A stretch of 64,000 nt of DNA from Natrinema ejinorense (lineage in GTDB: Archaea > Halobacteriota > Halobacteria > Halobacteriales > Natrialbaceae). The notes under the pieces were generated by a model. The model searched no databases, was not told the origin of the DNA, and saw nothing but the letters and a program-made list of their open reading frames with translations. The DNA lies in NCBI RefSeq assembly GCF_002494345.1, contig NZ_NXNI01000001.1:2480001-2544000 (forward strand), read 5' to 3'. Position numbers and translations under genes: made by a program. The first letter of the stretch is position 1. Every line of letters starts with the position of its first letter. This document shows, one piece after another, positions 23,397 to 31,853 of this stretch.

Positions 23397-23553
23397 CGCC
23401 GACACCTCCAGCCTGCAGGCGTCTACTCGTCGTCATGATATACGATGTGCGTAATGGGCGCGTAAAAGGATATAGGACTTCCCAAAACTCTCCGCCCCTG
23501 TCAACGCGACACACAGAACGGCACCGACGCAGGGGAACGGACCGAGCGGCCGC

Positions 23554-23919
23554 TCAGAGGTGGTCTTTCCCCGGGTTCGACGATCCCCAGTCACCACGGC
23601 CGCCCTCAGTCCGGTCGACGCCCATGATCGATTCGGGCTGGTCGGGACCGCCGAGGCTGTCGCGCGCGTCTGGCACGCGGACGGTCACTTCGTCGATCTC
23701 GGGCCACGTGATGAGTTCGGCCTCGATGTTGCCCGTCGTGACGTCGCTGACCGAACAGCCCTTGCAGCCGCCGCCGAGTTCGATGATGACCTCGCCGGTG
23801 TCGGGGTCGGCCGACCGGACCGCGCTCGTCCCGCCGTGCATCTGGATGATCGGCATCTCGCGTGCCATCCACTGCTCGACGCGTTCCTTCAGGGGCGGCT
23901 CGTCCTCGGAGTCAGTCAT
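23554..23919 (-). CDS. NifU C-terminal-domain iron-sulfur scaffold protein
   Basis: The product has 121 residues. The NifU-type domain (about 8-85) carries the cluster-binding pair in GGGCKGCSVSDVT and the preceding MHGGTSAV block. Such proteins assemble or carry Fe-S clusters for delivery to apo-enzymes. The C-terminal 35 residues are an extended low-complexity tail (GPDQPESIMGVDRTEGG) often seen in haloarchaeal members. It appears monocistronic. Confidence 0.9.
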   Translation of the reverse strand: MTDSEDEPPLKERVEQWMAREMPIIQMHGGTSAVRSADPDTGEVIIELGGGCKGCSVSDVTTGNIEAELITWPEIDEVTVRVPDARDSLGGPDQPESIMGVDRTEGGRGDWGSSNPGKDHL

Positions 23920-23979
23920 GGGTCGTGCTAGGAACTCGAACGGGGAATAAGTTCGGTCGCGCGGCCGAAATCAGTCGAA

Positions 23980-25515
23980 TTAATCCTGAACGTTTCCGTC
24001 GCGTCGGCGCAGCCACTCGAGGGCGACCCCGCCACCGACGAGAGCGGAGAGCCCGGTGAATCCGGGAATCGAATCGGCACCGTCGGTTCCGGTCGTCTCA
24101 CGATCGGTCTCGGTGGTTCCGTTCGGACCGCCGTCCGTCCCGTCGGTCCTGTCACCAGTACTGGCGGCTCCGGTCGCATCACCGTCGGTTTCCGCGGAGT
24201 CGGTCGTCCCGTCGTCGGTTCCGTTCCCGTCCGTTCCACCGGCTGGATCCCGGAGCGACGGGGGATCGGCCTGCTCGCCGGCCTCGATCGGGAAGGTATA
24301 GAGTGCGCCCTCGAGGGAGGCGTTCGGAATCGCTTCGGTACTGGTCGCGAGGAACGCGTCGCCGGGTTCGACGACGCGTGCCGTCCAGAACCCGGTCGCT
24401 TCGGGGTCGCGCCACCAGGCGAGCTGTTCGGGGTCGGTCGGATCGGAGACGTCGTGGATCTTCACCCCGGCGCGGTACCACGAGGAGTAGAGGTGCCCGT
24501 CACGCAACTCGAAGTTGTGTGCGGTCGTCCACATACCGCCACGATAGCTCTCGTCGTCCGTCCGCGGCGCACCGATCGAGCCCTGGTGGACCGGGTCCCC
24601 GGGATCGGTCACGTCGTAGAGATCGATCCCGCCCGGCCTATCGGATTCCCCGCTGCCGGTTGCCCAGGCTTCCCGGCTGACCGCCATGAGGTCGCCGGTC
24701 TCGTCTACCGCAGCGTAGTGGTCGTTGCCCGGGAGCCCCCTGACGGCCGCGTCGGGATCACGGCACTCCCGTTGCTCCTCGAGAGTGGTCTTCGCGACGT
24801 GGGAGACGTACTCGGGCTCGGTCGGATCGCTGACGTCGACGAGGTAGGTGCCGGCGTTCCAGTAGGGGAGATAGGCGAGATCGTCCTGGACGAAGACGTC
24901 GTGAAGGTAGCGGGCGAGCCAGTAGATATCGCGCCAGCCGGGCTCGCGTTCCAGCAGCGACCAGTAGCCGACCCGCTCGATTTCGTCGCCGCCGACGTCG
25001 AAGATCACGAGCCGATTCTCCCCTCGCGTGTTCGCGGCGACGAACAGCAGATCCCCCTCGAGATAGCAGTTGTGGATGTGATAGCCGGTTTCGAGTGCGC
25101 CGGTCGAGACGGGGTCTGCGGGGTCGCTCACGTCGTAGCAGCGAAACCCCATTCCACCGAAGCCCGGATTGGCCGGCCCCGCCGCGACCAATCGATCGCC
25201 ATCCACGGTCACGTCGAGGAGCCCCGAAAGGGACCCCCCCTCAAGTTCGATGTCGCGTTCCTCGGCGAGGAGCGTCGGCTCGGCGGGGTCGCTGATGTCG
25301 ACGGTGACGAACCCGGTGGTGGCGGCGACGTAGGCGGTCTCGCCGTCGTCGCCGACGACGCCTTCCGCAGCGCCGGTGATCGGAATCCGACCGAGTGGCT
25401 CGTATCCCTCTCGTGAGGGGAACTCGATGCTCGATCGAGCTGCCGCAGTCGTGGCCGGCACAGAGAGGGCGAGACCGCTACTACCGCTCGCTCGAAGGAA
25501 CGCTCTCCGGTCCAT
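23980..25515 (-). CDS. Tat-exported LVIVD-repeat beta-propeller, PGF-CTERM-like tail
   Basis: The product has 511 residues. The N-terminus MDRRAFLRASG is a twin-arginine signal. The body contains repeated GYYDVSDPADP-like units (VDISDPAEPTLLAEE, YDVSDPADPVSTGA, VDVSDPTEPEYVSHV, YDVTDPGDPVHQGS, HDVSDPTDPEQLAWW), the LVIVD repeat that builds a propeller. A Thr/Gly/Asp-rich stalk follows (about 425-485), then PGFTGLSALVGGGVALEWLRRR, a tripartite tail resembling PGF-CTERM, processed by an archaeosortase in haloarchaea. It is therefore probably anchored to the cell surface. Ligand unknown. Confidence 0.85.
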   Translation of the reverse strand: MDRRAFLRASGSSGLALSVPATTAAARSSIEFPSREGYEPLGRIPITGAAEGVVGDDGETAYVAATTGFVTVDISDPAEPTLLAEERDIELEGGSLSGLLDVTVDGDRLVAAGPANPGFGGMGFRCYDVSDPADPVSTGALETGYHIHNCYLEGDLLFVAANTRGENRLVIFDVGGDEIERVGYWSLLEREPGWRDIYWLARYLHDVFVQDDLAYLPYWNAGTYLVDVSDPTEPEYVSHVAKTTLEEQRECRDPDAAVRGLPGNDHYAAVDETGDLMAVSREAWATGSGESDRPGGIDLYDVTDPGDPVHQGSIGAPRTDDESYRGGMWTTAHNFELRDGHLYSSWYRAGVKIHDVSDPTDPEQLAWWRDPEATGFWTARVVEPGDAFLATSTEAIPNASLEGALYTFPIEAGEQADPPSLRDPAGGTDGNGTDDGTTDSAETDGDATGAASTGDRTDGTDGGPNGTTETDRETTGTDGADSIPGFTGLSALVGGGVALEWLRRRDGNVQD

Positions 25516-25611
25516 AATTACTGGATAGGGGATGCGTATATATAGGATTGATTACTCGATCATCCGACGAACACGGTTCGCTCGGGCGCCGGGACTGCGA
25601 CCCCGAACGGC

Positions 25612-26589
25612 TCAGCCGCGGAGCCGCCGTCGGTCGCCGGTTCCCTCGGTCAGGGCACTCGCCAGCGCTCCCTCGACGACGACATCGTCGCCGAGATCGG
25701 TCACGCGGATCTCGGGGACGTTCGTCATCACCATCTCGGAGACGCGCTCGCGGATCCGATCGACGACGAGTGCCTCGTTGTGCAAGGCGACCGCGCCACC
25801 GAAGGAGACGACGATCGGCGCGAACGAGTGGACCACGTTCGTCACGCCGATCGCGTTCCAGTGGGCGAGCTGGTCGATCACGTGATCGGCCAGTTCGTCC
25901 TCCCCCGCGAGATCGAAGACGTCCTTCGCCGTAAACTCCGATCCCTCGAGCGGGAGCGACGTCGAGATCGTCGGATCGTCCTCGGCGAGCAGTCGGGTGT
26001 AGTCGGGGATGGCGTTGCCCGAGCAGTAGGCCTCCCAGTGGCCATCGCGGCCACAGCCACAGGTCAGCCGACCTCGGGGATCGACGACGCAGTGGCCGAC
26101 TTCGCCGGCGTTGCCGTCCCAGCCGGACATGATTTCGCCGTCACAGCAGACCCCGGCACCGATCCCCGAGGAGATGGTGATATAGACCATGTCGTCGGGG
26201 TTTCGGTCGGCGTGAAAGCGTTCACCGATCACGCCGGCGATCGTATCGTTGTGGAGGTAGACGTCCTCGCTATCGATCAGCTTCGCGATCGGTCCCGTCA
26301 GCGGGATGCGATCGATCGAAGCGGGCAGGTTCGCCGGATCGATCACTGCGCCCTCCGCGAGATCGAACGGCCCGATCGAGCCGATACCGGCGGCAGCGAT
26401 CCGCGCGGGATCGATCCCGGCATCGCCACACGCCTCGCGAAGCGTTCGGAGTACTCCTTCCGTCACGTCGATACCCGTCGGGCCACGCGGCGTGGATCGA
26501 CGACTCGTGCCGATCGTCGTCCCGTCGGCCTCGGCGACGATCGCCCGGACGTTGGTCGCGCCGAGATCGACGCCCGCATAGTAGACCAT
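25612..26589 (-). CDS. ROK-family sugar kinase
   Basis: The product has 325 residues. The phosphate-1 motif is AGVDLGATNVRAIV. The catalytic Asp region is DPANLPASIDRIPL...LHNDT, and the ROK metal-binding motif is GEVGHCVVDPRGRLTCGCGRDGHWEAY, with its His and three Cys for zinc. This is consistent with an ATP-dependent glucokinase or another hexose kinase; no helix-turn-helix is fused, so it is not a ROK repressor. It stands alone, so the substrate cannot be inferred. Confidence 0.9.
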   Translation of the reverse strand: MVYYAGVDLGATNVRAIVAEADGTTIGTSRRSTPRGPTGIDVTEGVLRTLREACGDAGIDPARIAAAGIGSIGPFDLAEGAVIDPANLPASIDRIPLTGPIAKLIDSEDVYLHNDTIAGVIGERFHADRNPDDMVYITISSGIGAGVCCDGEIMSGWDGNAGEVGHCVVDPRGRLTCGCGRDGHWEAYCSGNAIPDYTRLLAEDDPTISTSLPLEGSEFTAKDVFDLAGEDELADHVIDQLAHWNAIGVTNVVHSFAPIVVSFGGAVALHNEALVVDRIRERVSEMVMTNVPEIRVTDLGDDVVVEGALASALTEGTGDRRRLRG

Positions 26590-26756
26590 GTTGTCCTATG
26601 AACGACCGTCGCCGTACTTAACTACCCAGATTATACTCGCCAACGAGTAGCGATTTCGACGTGTTACGGAGCGATCGCGGACCGGTGTGACGAGCGGTCG
26701 ACGCCGGGCGATCGATCGACGACACATGTATGACACCATGTGACATAGTCCGCGAT

Positions 26757-27188
26757 ATGGGCACTGACGATTCGTCTCCGAATCGAAGCGGTTCGTCCGA
26801 GCCGGGACCGGCGTTGTCCGACGCGGAGTTCGACGCCCTCCACGAAGTCGAACTCGGCCTCGAGTGGGTCCAGCGCGCCCAGGGGAGCCTCCTCGAGTTC
26901 CACCACGCGACGGGCCACGGCATGGACCACCTCTATCGGGCCGAGGAGTTGCTCAGAGCGACCGGCCACGACGAACTCGCGGACGCGGTCCGAACCGAAC
27001 TGCTTCCCCACGGCGTCGTCGACGAGGACCGCTGGTCCTACGACGTTCTGGAGAACTTTCAGGAGAGCTTGCTGGCGGAGACGCGGTCGCTCGAGCGACG
27101 GGTTCGACGGGAGCTAGCCGACGGCCAGCGCCACGTCCGCGAGCGCCGGCAGGAGCGGGAGTGGAAGCGTCGTGCTGACGACCCATAA
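26757..27188 (+). CDS. Conserved haloarchaeal helical protein
   Basis: The 143-residue protein is largely helical and charged, with no membrane segment. The core has LHEVELGLEWVQRAQGSLLEFHHATGHGMDHLYRAEELLRATGH and ends in an Arg/Glu-rich helix (RHVRERRQEREWKRR). Several His residues cluster in the core (FHHATGHGMDH), which might bind metal. The ATG at 26757 removes nine upstream residues of no coding character. Convergent with the following UspA gene. Function unknown. Confidence 0.7.
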   Translation: MGTDDSSPNRSGSSEPGPALSDAEFDALHEVELGLEWVQRAQGSLLEFHHATGHGMDHLYRAEELLRATGHDELADAVRTELLPHGVVDEDRWSYDVLENFQESLLAETRSLERRVRRELADGQRHVRERRQEREWKRRADDP

Positions 27189-27230
27189 CGGAGAGAGAAA
27201 CGGCAAACGCGAGAACGGAACGAGGCGTCG

Positions 27231-27695
27231 TTACTCCATGACGTCGAGGTCGCGGAAGTACGTGACGGGACAGGGGGCCTGGAGAATGATCTCCTGGGAG
27301 ACGGAGCCCAGAACTGCCTTTTCGGCGGGCGAGCGTCGCCGGCCGCCGACGACCATCCGGTCGGCGTCGACGTCGATCGCCATGTCGACGACCTTGCTGC
27401 TGACTTCGCCGAGCGCACCCTTGATTTCGTAGTCGACGCCGGCCTCCTCGAACCGCTCCGCGAGTTCGGGGACCGGGGCACGCTTGGCGGCGACCTCGTC
27501 GGGGTCGACGTCTTCGGCGCGAGCGTCGAAGCCGAGTTCCTCGTGTACGTCCTCGTACTCGTCTTCGGTGAAGGCGTGTCCGATCACGACGGTGGCACCC
27601 AGAGGGTCGGCGATCTCGAGAACGGTTTCGGCGAGTTCCGGTGCGCGTACTGAGTCCATCGGTCCGACCGCAAGGAGTACCGTATCGATTGCCAT
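27231..27695 (-). CDS. UspA-domain universal stress protein
   Basis: The product has 154 residues, a single Usp domain of Rossmann-like fold. The ATP-binding motif is near the C-terminus: VVGGRRRSPAEKAVLGSVSQEIILQAPCPVTYFRD, the G-2x-G-9x-G-S/T form. The N-terminus begins MAIDTVLLAVGPMDS. The family is cytosolic, usually dimeric, and linked to stress survival. It is a close paralogue of the gene at 28170-28625, and the two are separated by 474 bp with an 86-bp palindromic element. Confidence 0.9.
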   Translation of the reverse strand: MAIDTVLLAVGPMDSVRAPELAETVLEIADPLGATVVIGHAFTEDEYEDVHEELGFDARAEDVDPDEVAAKRAPVPELAERFEEAGVDYEIKGALGEVSSKVVDMAIDVDADRMVVGGRRRSPAEKAVLGSVSQEIILQAPCPVTYFRDLDVME

Positions 27696-28169
27696 ACCGT
27701 CACAGTGGTGGGGCCACCCGCTTAAGTATTCTCGTCGTTGCAGTATTACGGAAACACCGGTTCGTCGGCGCGGGCGGACTGCTATCCCATCGATCAGAAA
27801 TCACCCACCGTCTCCACACCGGTTCCGTCGATGATCTCGTCAGCCTCCATCGACGAACCGCGTCACAGCGCGCGCCATCGCAGGCTGTGTGACCAATTCG
27901 GAGCGAAACGGCGGTTGCCTCGACGCAGCGGTGCCCCTCGAGTCGGGCCGGTGAGACAAAGGAGGAGGCCCCGCCCTGAAGCGCGGGCTGGATGTCGCTC
28001 GAGCGACAGTAGCCACTGAAACGAGTGACACGTTCATCGCAACGTCGTCGTGCGATGAGGTGTGCAGTGACTTTCAGTGGCGACTATAGTTCCGTTCCAC
28101 CCGTCGACTGCAGGGTCGAATCCGGCGGCATGGTCCGATTCGACCCTGCAGTGCAGGCGTGGACCGCCA
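27696..28169. other. Intergenic stretch between two UspA genes
   Basis: No gene seen. It contains copy B of the 86-bp palindrome (28004-28089) and, just before it (27960-27990), GGAGGAGGCCCCGCCCTGAAGCGCGGG. That is reminiscent of sequences found at the ends of haloarchaeal IS200/IS605-type elements, but no TnpA or TnpB remnant accompanies it. Confidence 0.45.
28004..28089. repeat. 86-bp dispersed palindromic element, copy B
   Basis: Same length as copy A at 19833-19918. The arms AGTAGCCACTGAAA and TTTCAGTGGCGACT pair except near one edge, where copy A pairs fully. The inner stem is CATCGCA/TGCGATG. It lies 81 bp after the stop of the leftward UspA gene. Arm position GTCAC/GTGAC in copy A is GCCAC/GTGGC here, a paired change. 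Confidence 0.7.
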
Positions 28170-28625
28170 CTAGTCGTCGTGTCGGACGAACGTGACGGGA
28201 CAGGGGGCAGACAACAGCACTTCCTGGGCGGTCGAGCCGAAGACGGCTTTGCCGGTCGGCGACCGGCGTCGGCCGCCGACGACGACCCGGTCTGCGCCGG
28301 TGCTCGTCGCCAGCTCGACGATCGACGGCCCGTGTTCGCCGACGGCACCCCGAATCTCGTAATCGACGTCGTGTTCCTCGAGGACCCTCTGAAGGTCCTG
28401 AATCGTCGAATGTCGCGCGGCGACGTTGTCGGGATCGACCTCCCCGGCGCTCTCGCCGAACTCGAGGCGGTCGAGTACGTCGTCGTACTCGCCGTCGGTG
28501 AAGACGTGTGCGAGAACGACGGTCGCGTCGGCTGGGCTCGCTACCTCGAGGACCGCTTCGGCCAGGTGCTCGCTTCGGTCGGCGTCGTGGGGGCCGACGG
28601 CCAGCAACACAGTATCCAGCGTCAT
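28170..28625 (-). CDS. UspA-domain universal stress protein (paralogue)
   Basis: The product has 151 residues. It begins MTLDTVLLAVGPHDA and ends with VVGGRRRSPTGKAVFGSTAQEVLLSAPCPVTFVRHDD, the nucleotide-binding signature, nearly the same as in the gene at 27231-27695. The middle parts (SAGEVDPDNVAARHSTIQDLQRVLEEHDVDYEIRGAVGEHG) also align, so this is a local duplication. Divergent from the SDR gene with about 105 bp between them. Confidence 0.9.
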   Translation of the reverse strand: MTLDTVLLAVGPHDADRSEHLAEAVLEVASPADATVVLAHVFTDGEYDDVLDRLEFGESAGEVDPDNVAARHSTIQDLQRVLEEHDVDYEIRGAVGEHGPSIVELATSTGADRVVVGGRRRSPTGKAVFGSTAQEVLLSAPCPVTFVRHDD

Positions 28626-28729
28626 GATAGAAACTATTCACACGGACTGTCGTAAATATGTGCGTTGAAAACGGACCACCGTGGTTCAGTTCCGAATGGT
28701 TTTTCGACACAGTCGACCTGAACGGATCC

Positions 28730-29470
28730 ATGGACGAACCGGCGCTCTCGGACCGGACGGTACTGGTGACGGGCAGTGCGAGGGGCGTGGGTCGTGAACT
28801 CCTGCTTTCGACGGCCGATTGTGGCGCGCGGACGGCAGTTCACTACCACACCAGCGCCGACGCAGCCAGCGAGGTGGCCGCCGAGGCCCTCGAGCGCGGT
28901 GCCGCCGACGCGATGACGATCCAGGGGGACGTCACCGATCCCGAGGGCGTCGACGGCCTCTTTGCCGGCGTCGAGGCCGAGCTCGGGAGCGTCGACGTCC
29001 TGGTCAACAACGTCGGCGACTTCGCGCCCGCTCGCTGGGACGACATCGCGTTCGAGACCTGGAACCGGGTCCTCGAGACGAACCTCAACGGCACCTACCT
29101 CTGTTCGAAGCGGGCCCTCCCCGGGATGCGAGAGCGCGGCTACGGCCGGATCGTCAACGTCGGCTACGCCTCGAGCGAACAGGGGCTCGTCAGCCCGAAG
29201 AACTTCCCGTACTTCGTCGCGAAGAAGGGCGTGTTGATGTTCACGCGCATGCTCGCGGCCGACACGCAGAACGACGGCATCACCGTCAACGCGATCTCGC
29301 CGTACGTCGTGGAGAACTCCGACGAGTTCCCCGAGGAGCTCCCCCGCGACCGGCCCGCGAGCTTCGAGGATCTGATCGCGCCGCTGTACTTCTTTCTCGA
29401 TCCGGACAGCGAGTACGTCAGCGGTGAGAACATCGAAGTCGACGGCGGCTGGCTGCCCGAAGACGTGTGA
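28730..29470 (+). CDS. Short-chain dehydrogenase/reductase (FabG-like)
   Basis: NAD(P)-dependent oxidoreductase, 246 residues. The cofactor loop is TGSARGVGREL (14-24), NNVGD marks the end of beta-4, and the catalytic Ser-Tyr-Lys are in VGYASSEQG and YFVAKKG. The C-terminal GENIEVDGGWLPEDV matches the FabG-type IxVDGG end. The ATG at 28730 was chosen because the upstream extension lacks SDR similarity. The substrate could be a 3-oxoacyl thioester or another ketone. A duplicated scrap of its C-terminus lies 130 bp downstream. Confidence 0.9.
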   Translation: MDEPALSDRTVLVTGSARGVGRELLLSTADCGARTAVHYHTSADAASEVAAEALERGAADAMTIQGDVTDPEGVDGLFAGVEAELGSVDVLVNNVGDFAPARWDDIAFETWNRVLETNLNGTYLCSKRALPGMRERGYGRIVNVGYASSEQGLVSPKNFPYFVAKKGVLMFTRMLAADTQNDGITVNAISPYVVENSDEFPEELPRDRPASFEDLIAPLYFFLDPDSEYVSGENIEVDGGWLPEDV

Positions 29471-29480
29471 CTCGATCGAA

Positions 29481-29501
29481 CCGCGGCGCGTCGCGCCGCG
29501 G
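29481..29501 (+). terminator. Perfect hairpin after the SDR gene
   Basis: CCGCGGCGCG and CGCGCCGCGG around a single T, followed within 4 nt by a run of five T. It lies 10 bp after the SDR stop and fits an intrinsic-type 3' end. A sister hairpin, GCGCGGCGC/GCGCCGCGC with 3-nt loop, is at 29547-29567, followed by the duplicated scrap. Confidence 0.5.
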
Positions 29502-29602
29502 GTAGTTTTTGGTCCAGATTTTTGCAAGGAGCGGGTTTCGAGCAGTGCGCGGCGCATCGCGCCGCGCGAAGCGAGAAGCCCGACGCAGTAAAAAGGTGGG
29601 TG

Positions 29603-29647
29603 GAGAACATCGAGGTCGACGGCGGCTGGCTGCCCGAACAGGTCTAA
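29603..29647 (+). pseudogene. Duplicated scrap of the SDR C-terminus
   Basis: The frame reads ENIEVDGGWLPEQV then TAA. This copies the last residues of the SDR (ENIEVDGGWLPEDV, stop) with near-identical DNA, but nothing SDR-like precedes it. It is probably the end of a former tandem SDR gene whose body was deleted, since a hairpin also follows or precedes each copy. Confidence 0.6.
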
Positions 29648-29685
29648 GCGATCGCGCGGCCGCCACTCTCCGCTGCCTCGGCTCC

Positions 29686-31011
29686 CTATCCGAGGAGGGC
29701 AAACGACAGCACCAGCAGCGCACAGACGAGCGCACCGGACAGCGTCGCGAGGAAGTTCACGCCCTGATTGCCCAACAGGGTGCCCTCGAGGGTCGCGCCC
29801 AGGAGACTATCGACGGTCATCCCGACGACGCCGGCGGCGACGACGACCGCGGCCCCGACGGCGTCGACTTCGGGGAACAGCCCGTACGCGAGGCCGGCGA
29901 CGATGGTGGCACCCACGAGACCGGCGAGTTCGCCCTGCCACGTGACGCCACCGTCGGTTCCGGGCTCGACCTGCTCGAGGGTCGTGATCAGTCGCGGCCG
30001 GTCGAAGACGCTGCCGATCTCGCTGGAGAGCGTGTCGCTCATCGCGGTCGCGATCGAGCCGGCGAAGACGAAGAGGAACAGTTCGGGCTCCCCGAGGAGG
30101 AGTCCGGCATCGCTGGCGGCGTAGCCGAGCACTGCGGCGAGCGCGACGGCCGCGTTCCCGAGGACGTTGCCGCTGCCGCGTGCGCCGTTGTTGTCCTCGG
30201 CGACGCCCAGCGCCTGCTTTCGGTCGTAGCGAAACTTCGTCGAGAGGCCACCGATCGCGAAAAAGGAGATGAGGACCGCGAACCACTCGTAGCCCCCGAG
30301 GACGATCGTCAACAGTCCCAACAACACCCCGGTGAGCATCCCCGCGATAGAGGCCGTCTCGAGGGCGTACGACGCATAGCCGAAGGCGACCGTCACCGCG
30401 ATCGCGACGACGACCTCGCCGGTGCCGATCGTCGCCTCGAGTTCCGCGAGGAGCCAGAGCAAGAGCCCGACGGAGAGGACGACGATCGGGTCGTCAGAAC
30501 GTAACAGGACGTCGCGGAGGAGTGCGGCGAGAAGCGCGCCACTGGCCGCCAGAAAGAGGAGCACCGGGAGGAGCGATGTGACGGCGTCGCCGGCAAGCGA
30601 GTACGTGATCGCCTGTCCGGCGACGGCGGCCGCGATCGCCGCGAGACAGAAGCTGGCCACGCGAACGACCGCGTTCTCCGTCCGCAGTCTGACGAGTTGC
30701 TCGCCGAGGTTCCCGTATCCGACGAGCAGTATCGTCCCGACGAAGACGGCGACGGGCATCGACGCCGCGGTCGCCATGAGGCCGAGTGCGACTCCCGAGA
30801 GGACGAACGTGATGAGGCCATAGAGACGGAAATCCTCGTAATCGCCCGGATAGGCGAGCAGCTCGAACAGCGGGCCGTCGGTGATCACGTAGGCCCCGAG
30901 CAGGACGACCCCCGCGACGGCGGCCCCCACCCGCGGACCGAAGAGCGGAACGGCGAGCGAGAGCGTACAGAGGGCCGCGAACACGCCGGCTCGCCGAACG
31001 GGTGCTGTCAC
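29686..31011 (-). CDS. DUF92-family integral membrane protein
   Basis: The protein has 441 residues with about 12 hydrophobic segments. The C-terminal half (about 215-440) matches DUF92-type polytopic proteins, some of which are phytol, farnesol or dolichol kinase/phosphotransferase relatives: VLGGYEWFAVLISFFAIGGLSTKFRYDRKQALG, GNVLGNAAVALAAV, ATAMSDTLSSEIGSVF and GMTVDSLLGATLEGTLLGNQGVNFLAT. The N-terminal half is an extra membrane domain of unknown role. Its neighbour is a UPPS-family gene, divergently placed, which supports polyprenyl-lipid metabolism. Confidence 0.82.
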   Translation of the reverse strand: MTAPVRRAGVFAALCTLSLAVPLFGPRVGAAVAGVVLLGAYVITDGPLFELLAYPGDYEDFRLYGLITFVLSGVALGLMATAASMPVAVFVGTILLVGYGNLGEQLVRLRTENAVVRVASFCLAAIAAAVAGQAITYSLAGDAVTSLLPVLLFLAASGALLAALLRDVLLRSDDPIVVLSVGLLLWLLAELEATIGTGEVVVAIAVTVAFGYASYALETASIAGMLTGVLLGLLTIVLGGYEWFAVLISFFAIGGLSTKFRYDRKQALGVAEDNNGARGSGNVLGNAAVALAAVLGYAASDAGLLLGEPELFLFVFAGSIATAMSDTLSSEIGSVFDRPRLITTLEQVEPGTDGGVTWQGELAGLVGATIVAGLAYGLFPEVDAVGAAVVVAAGVVGMTVDSLLGATLEGTLLGNQGVNFLATLSGALVCALLVLSFALLG

Positions 31012-31170
31012 GATATCGATCCCTTTCTGTGGCGTTCACTTGAAGGTTCGTGAACCCGGCGTGAGCCGGTTTTCGTTGGTTTCAGTGGGCTGAAACGGTA
31101 TCCGTCGTCTTCTACAGACGATGCTGACCGAGTCCGTTCGGGTGCTCGGTGAACGCAACCCGTAACCGGT

Positions 31171-31803
31171 ATGTCACCGGCCGGGGAACTCTCGAGCGTG
31201 GGACTGTACGAACGCTATCTCGCCCTCCGGATCCGCCGCCACGAGGGGGTGCCGCCGGATCACATCGCGCTCGTGATCACCGAACGGGACCTGTTGGAGC
31301 GGGGCGCCTACGAAACGCTCACGGAGTTCTTCGAGTGGGCGACCGAGTACGCCACGCAGATAACGGTCTACGTGAGCGTCCTCGACGCGGCGGCGGTACC
31401 GCCCTTACAGCGCGAACTCGAGACGATCGACGCGCCGCGGCCGGTCGCCGTCCGCGGGCCGGAAGACGACGCACGGGCCGACGCGCCGATCCGGATCGGG
31501 ATCGGTCTCGGCGGGAAACACGAGTTCACCAGTGCGGTCCGGACGCTCGCCGAGCGCGTCGACGCGGGCGAACTCGAGCCCGCCGAGATCGACGACGAAC
31601 AGGTCGAGGACCATCTCGTGTTCCCGTCGGAGCCGGACCTGGTGATCAAGACCGGTGCGGAACGGCTCTCGGATTTCATGATCTGGCAGTCGGTCTACTC
31701 GGAACTGTACTTCACGGACGTCAACTGGCGGAATTTCCGCAAGCGGGACTTCCTGCGGGCGGTCCGGGAGTACTGCAACCGATCGCGGCGGTTCGGTCGC
31801 TAG
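31171..31803 (+). CDS. UPPS-family protein lacking the catalytic motif
   Basis: The product has 210 residues of the cis-prenyltransferase family. It aligns with the full enzyme encoded at 33301-34248: LAERVDAGELEPAEIDDEQVEDHL, then PDLVIKTGAERLSDFMIWQSVYSELYFTDVNWRNFRKRDFLRAVREY. Where the true enzyme has HVAVIQDGNRRYAR with the catalytic Asp, this one reads HIALVITERDLLER. It probably cannot make polyprenyl diphosphate alone and may be a regulatory or partner subunit, as Nogo-B-type partners are in eukaryotes (analogy only). Confidence 0.8.
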   Translation: MSPAGELSSVGLYERYLALRIRRHEGVPPDHIALVITERDLLERGAYETLTEFFEWATEYATQITVYVSVLDAAAVPPLQRELETIDAPRPVAVRGPEDDARADAPIRIGIGLGGKHEFTSAVRTLAERVDAGELEPAEIDDEQVEDHLVFPSEPDLVIKTGAERLSDFMIWQSVYSELYFTDVNWRNFRKRDFLRAVREYCNRSRRFGR

Positions 31804-31853
31804 GGAGGACAGGGTTTCGAGGCGAAAGCCCACGGCTACGTCGTGGGTGGGTG

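Noticed and set aside
27960-28000. Remnant right end of an IS200/IS605-type element
   Set aside because: A suggestive CCCCGCCCTGAAG string only; no TnpA, TnpB or matching left end.
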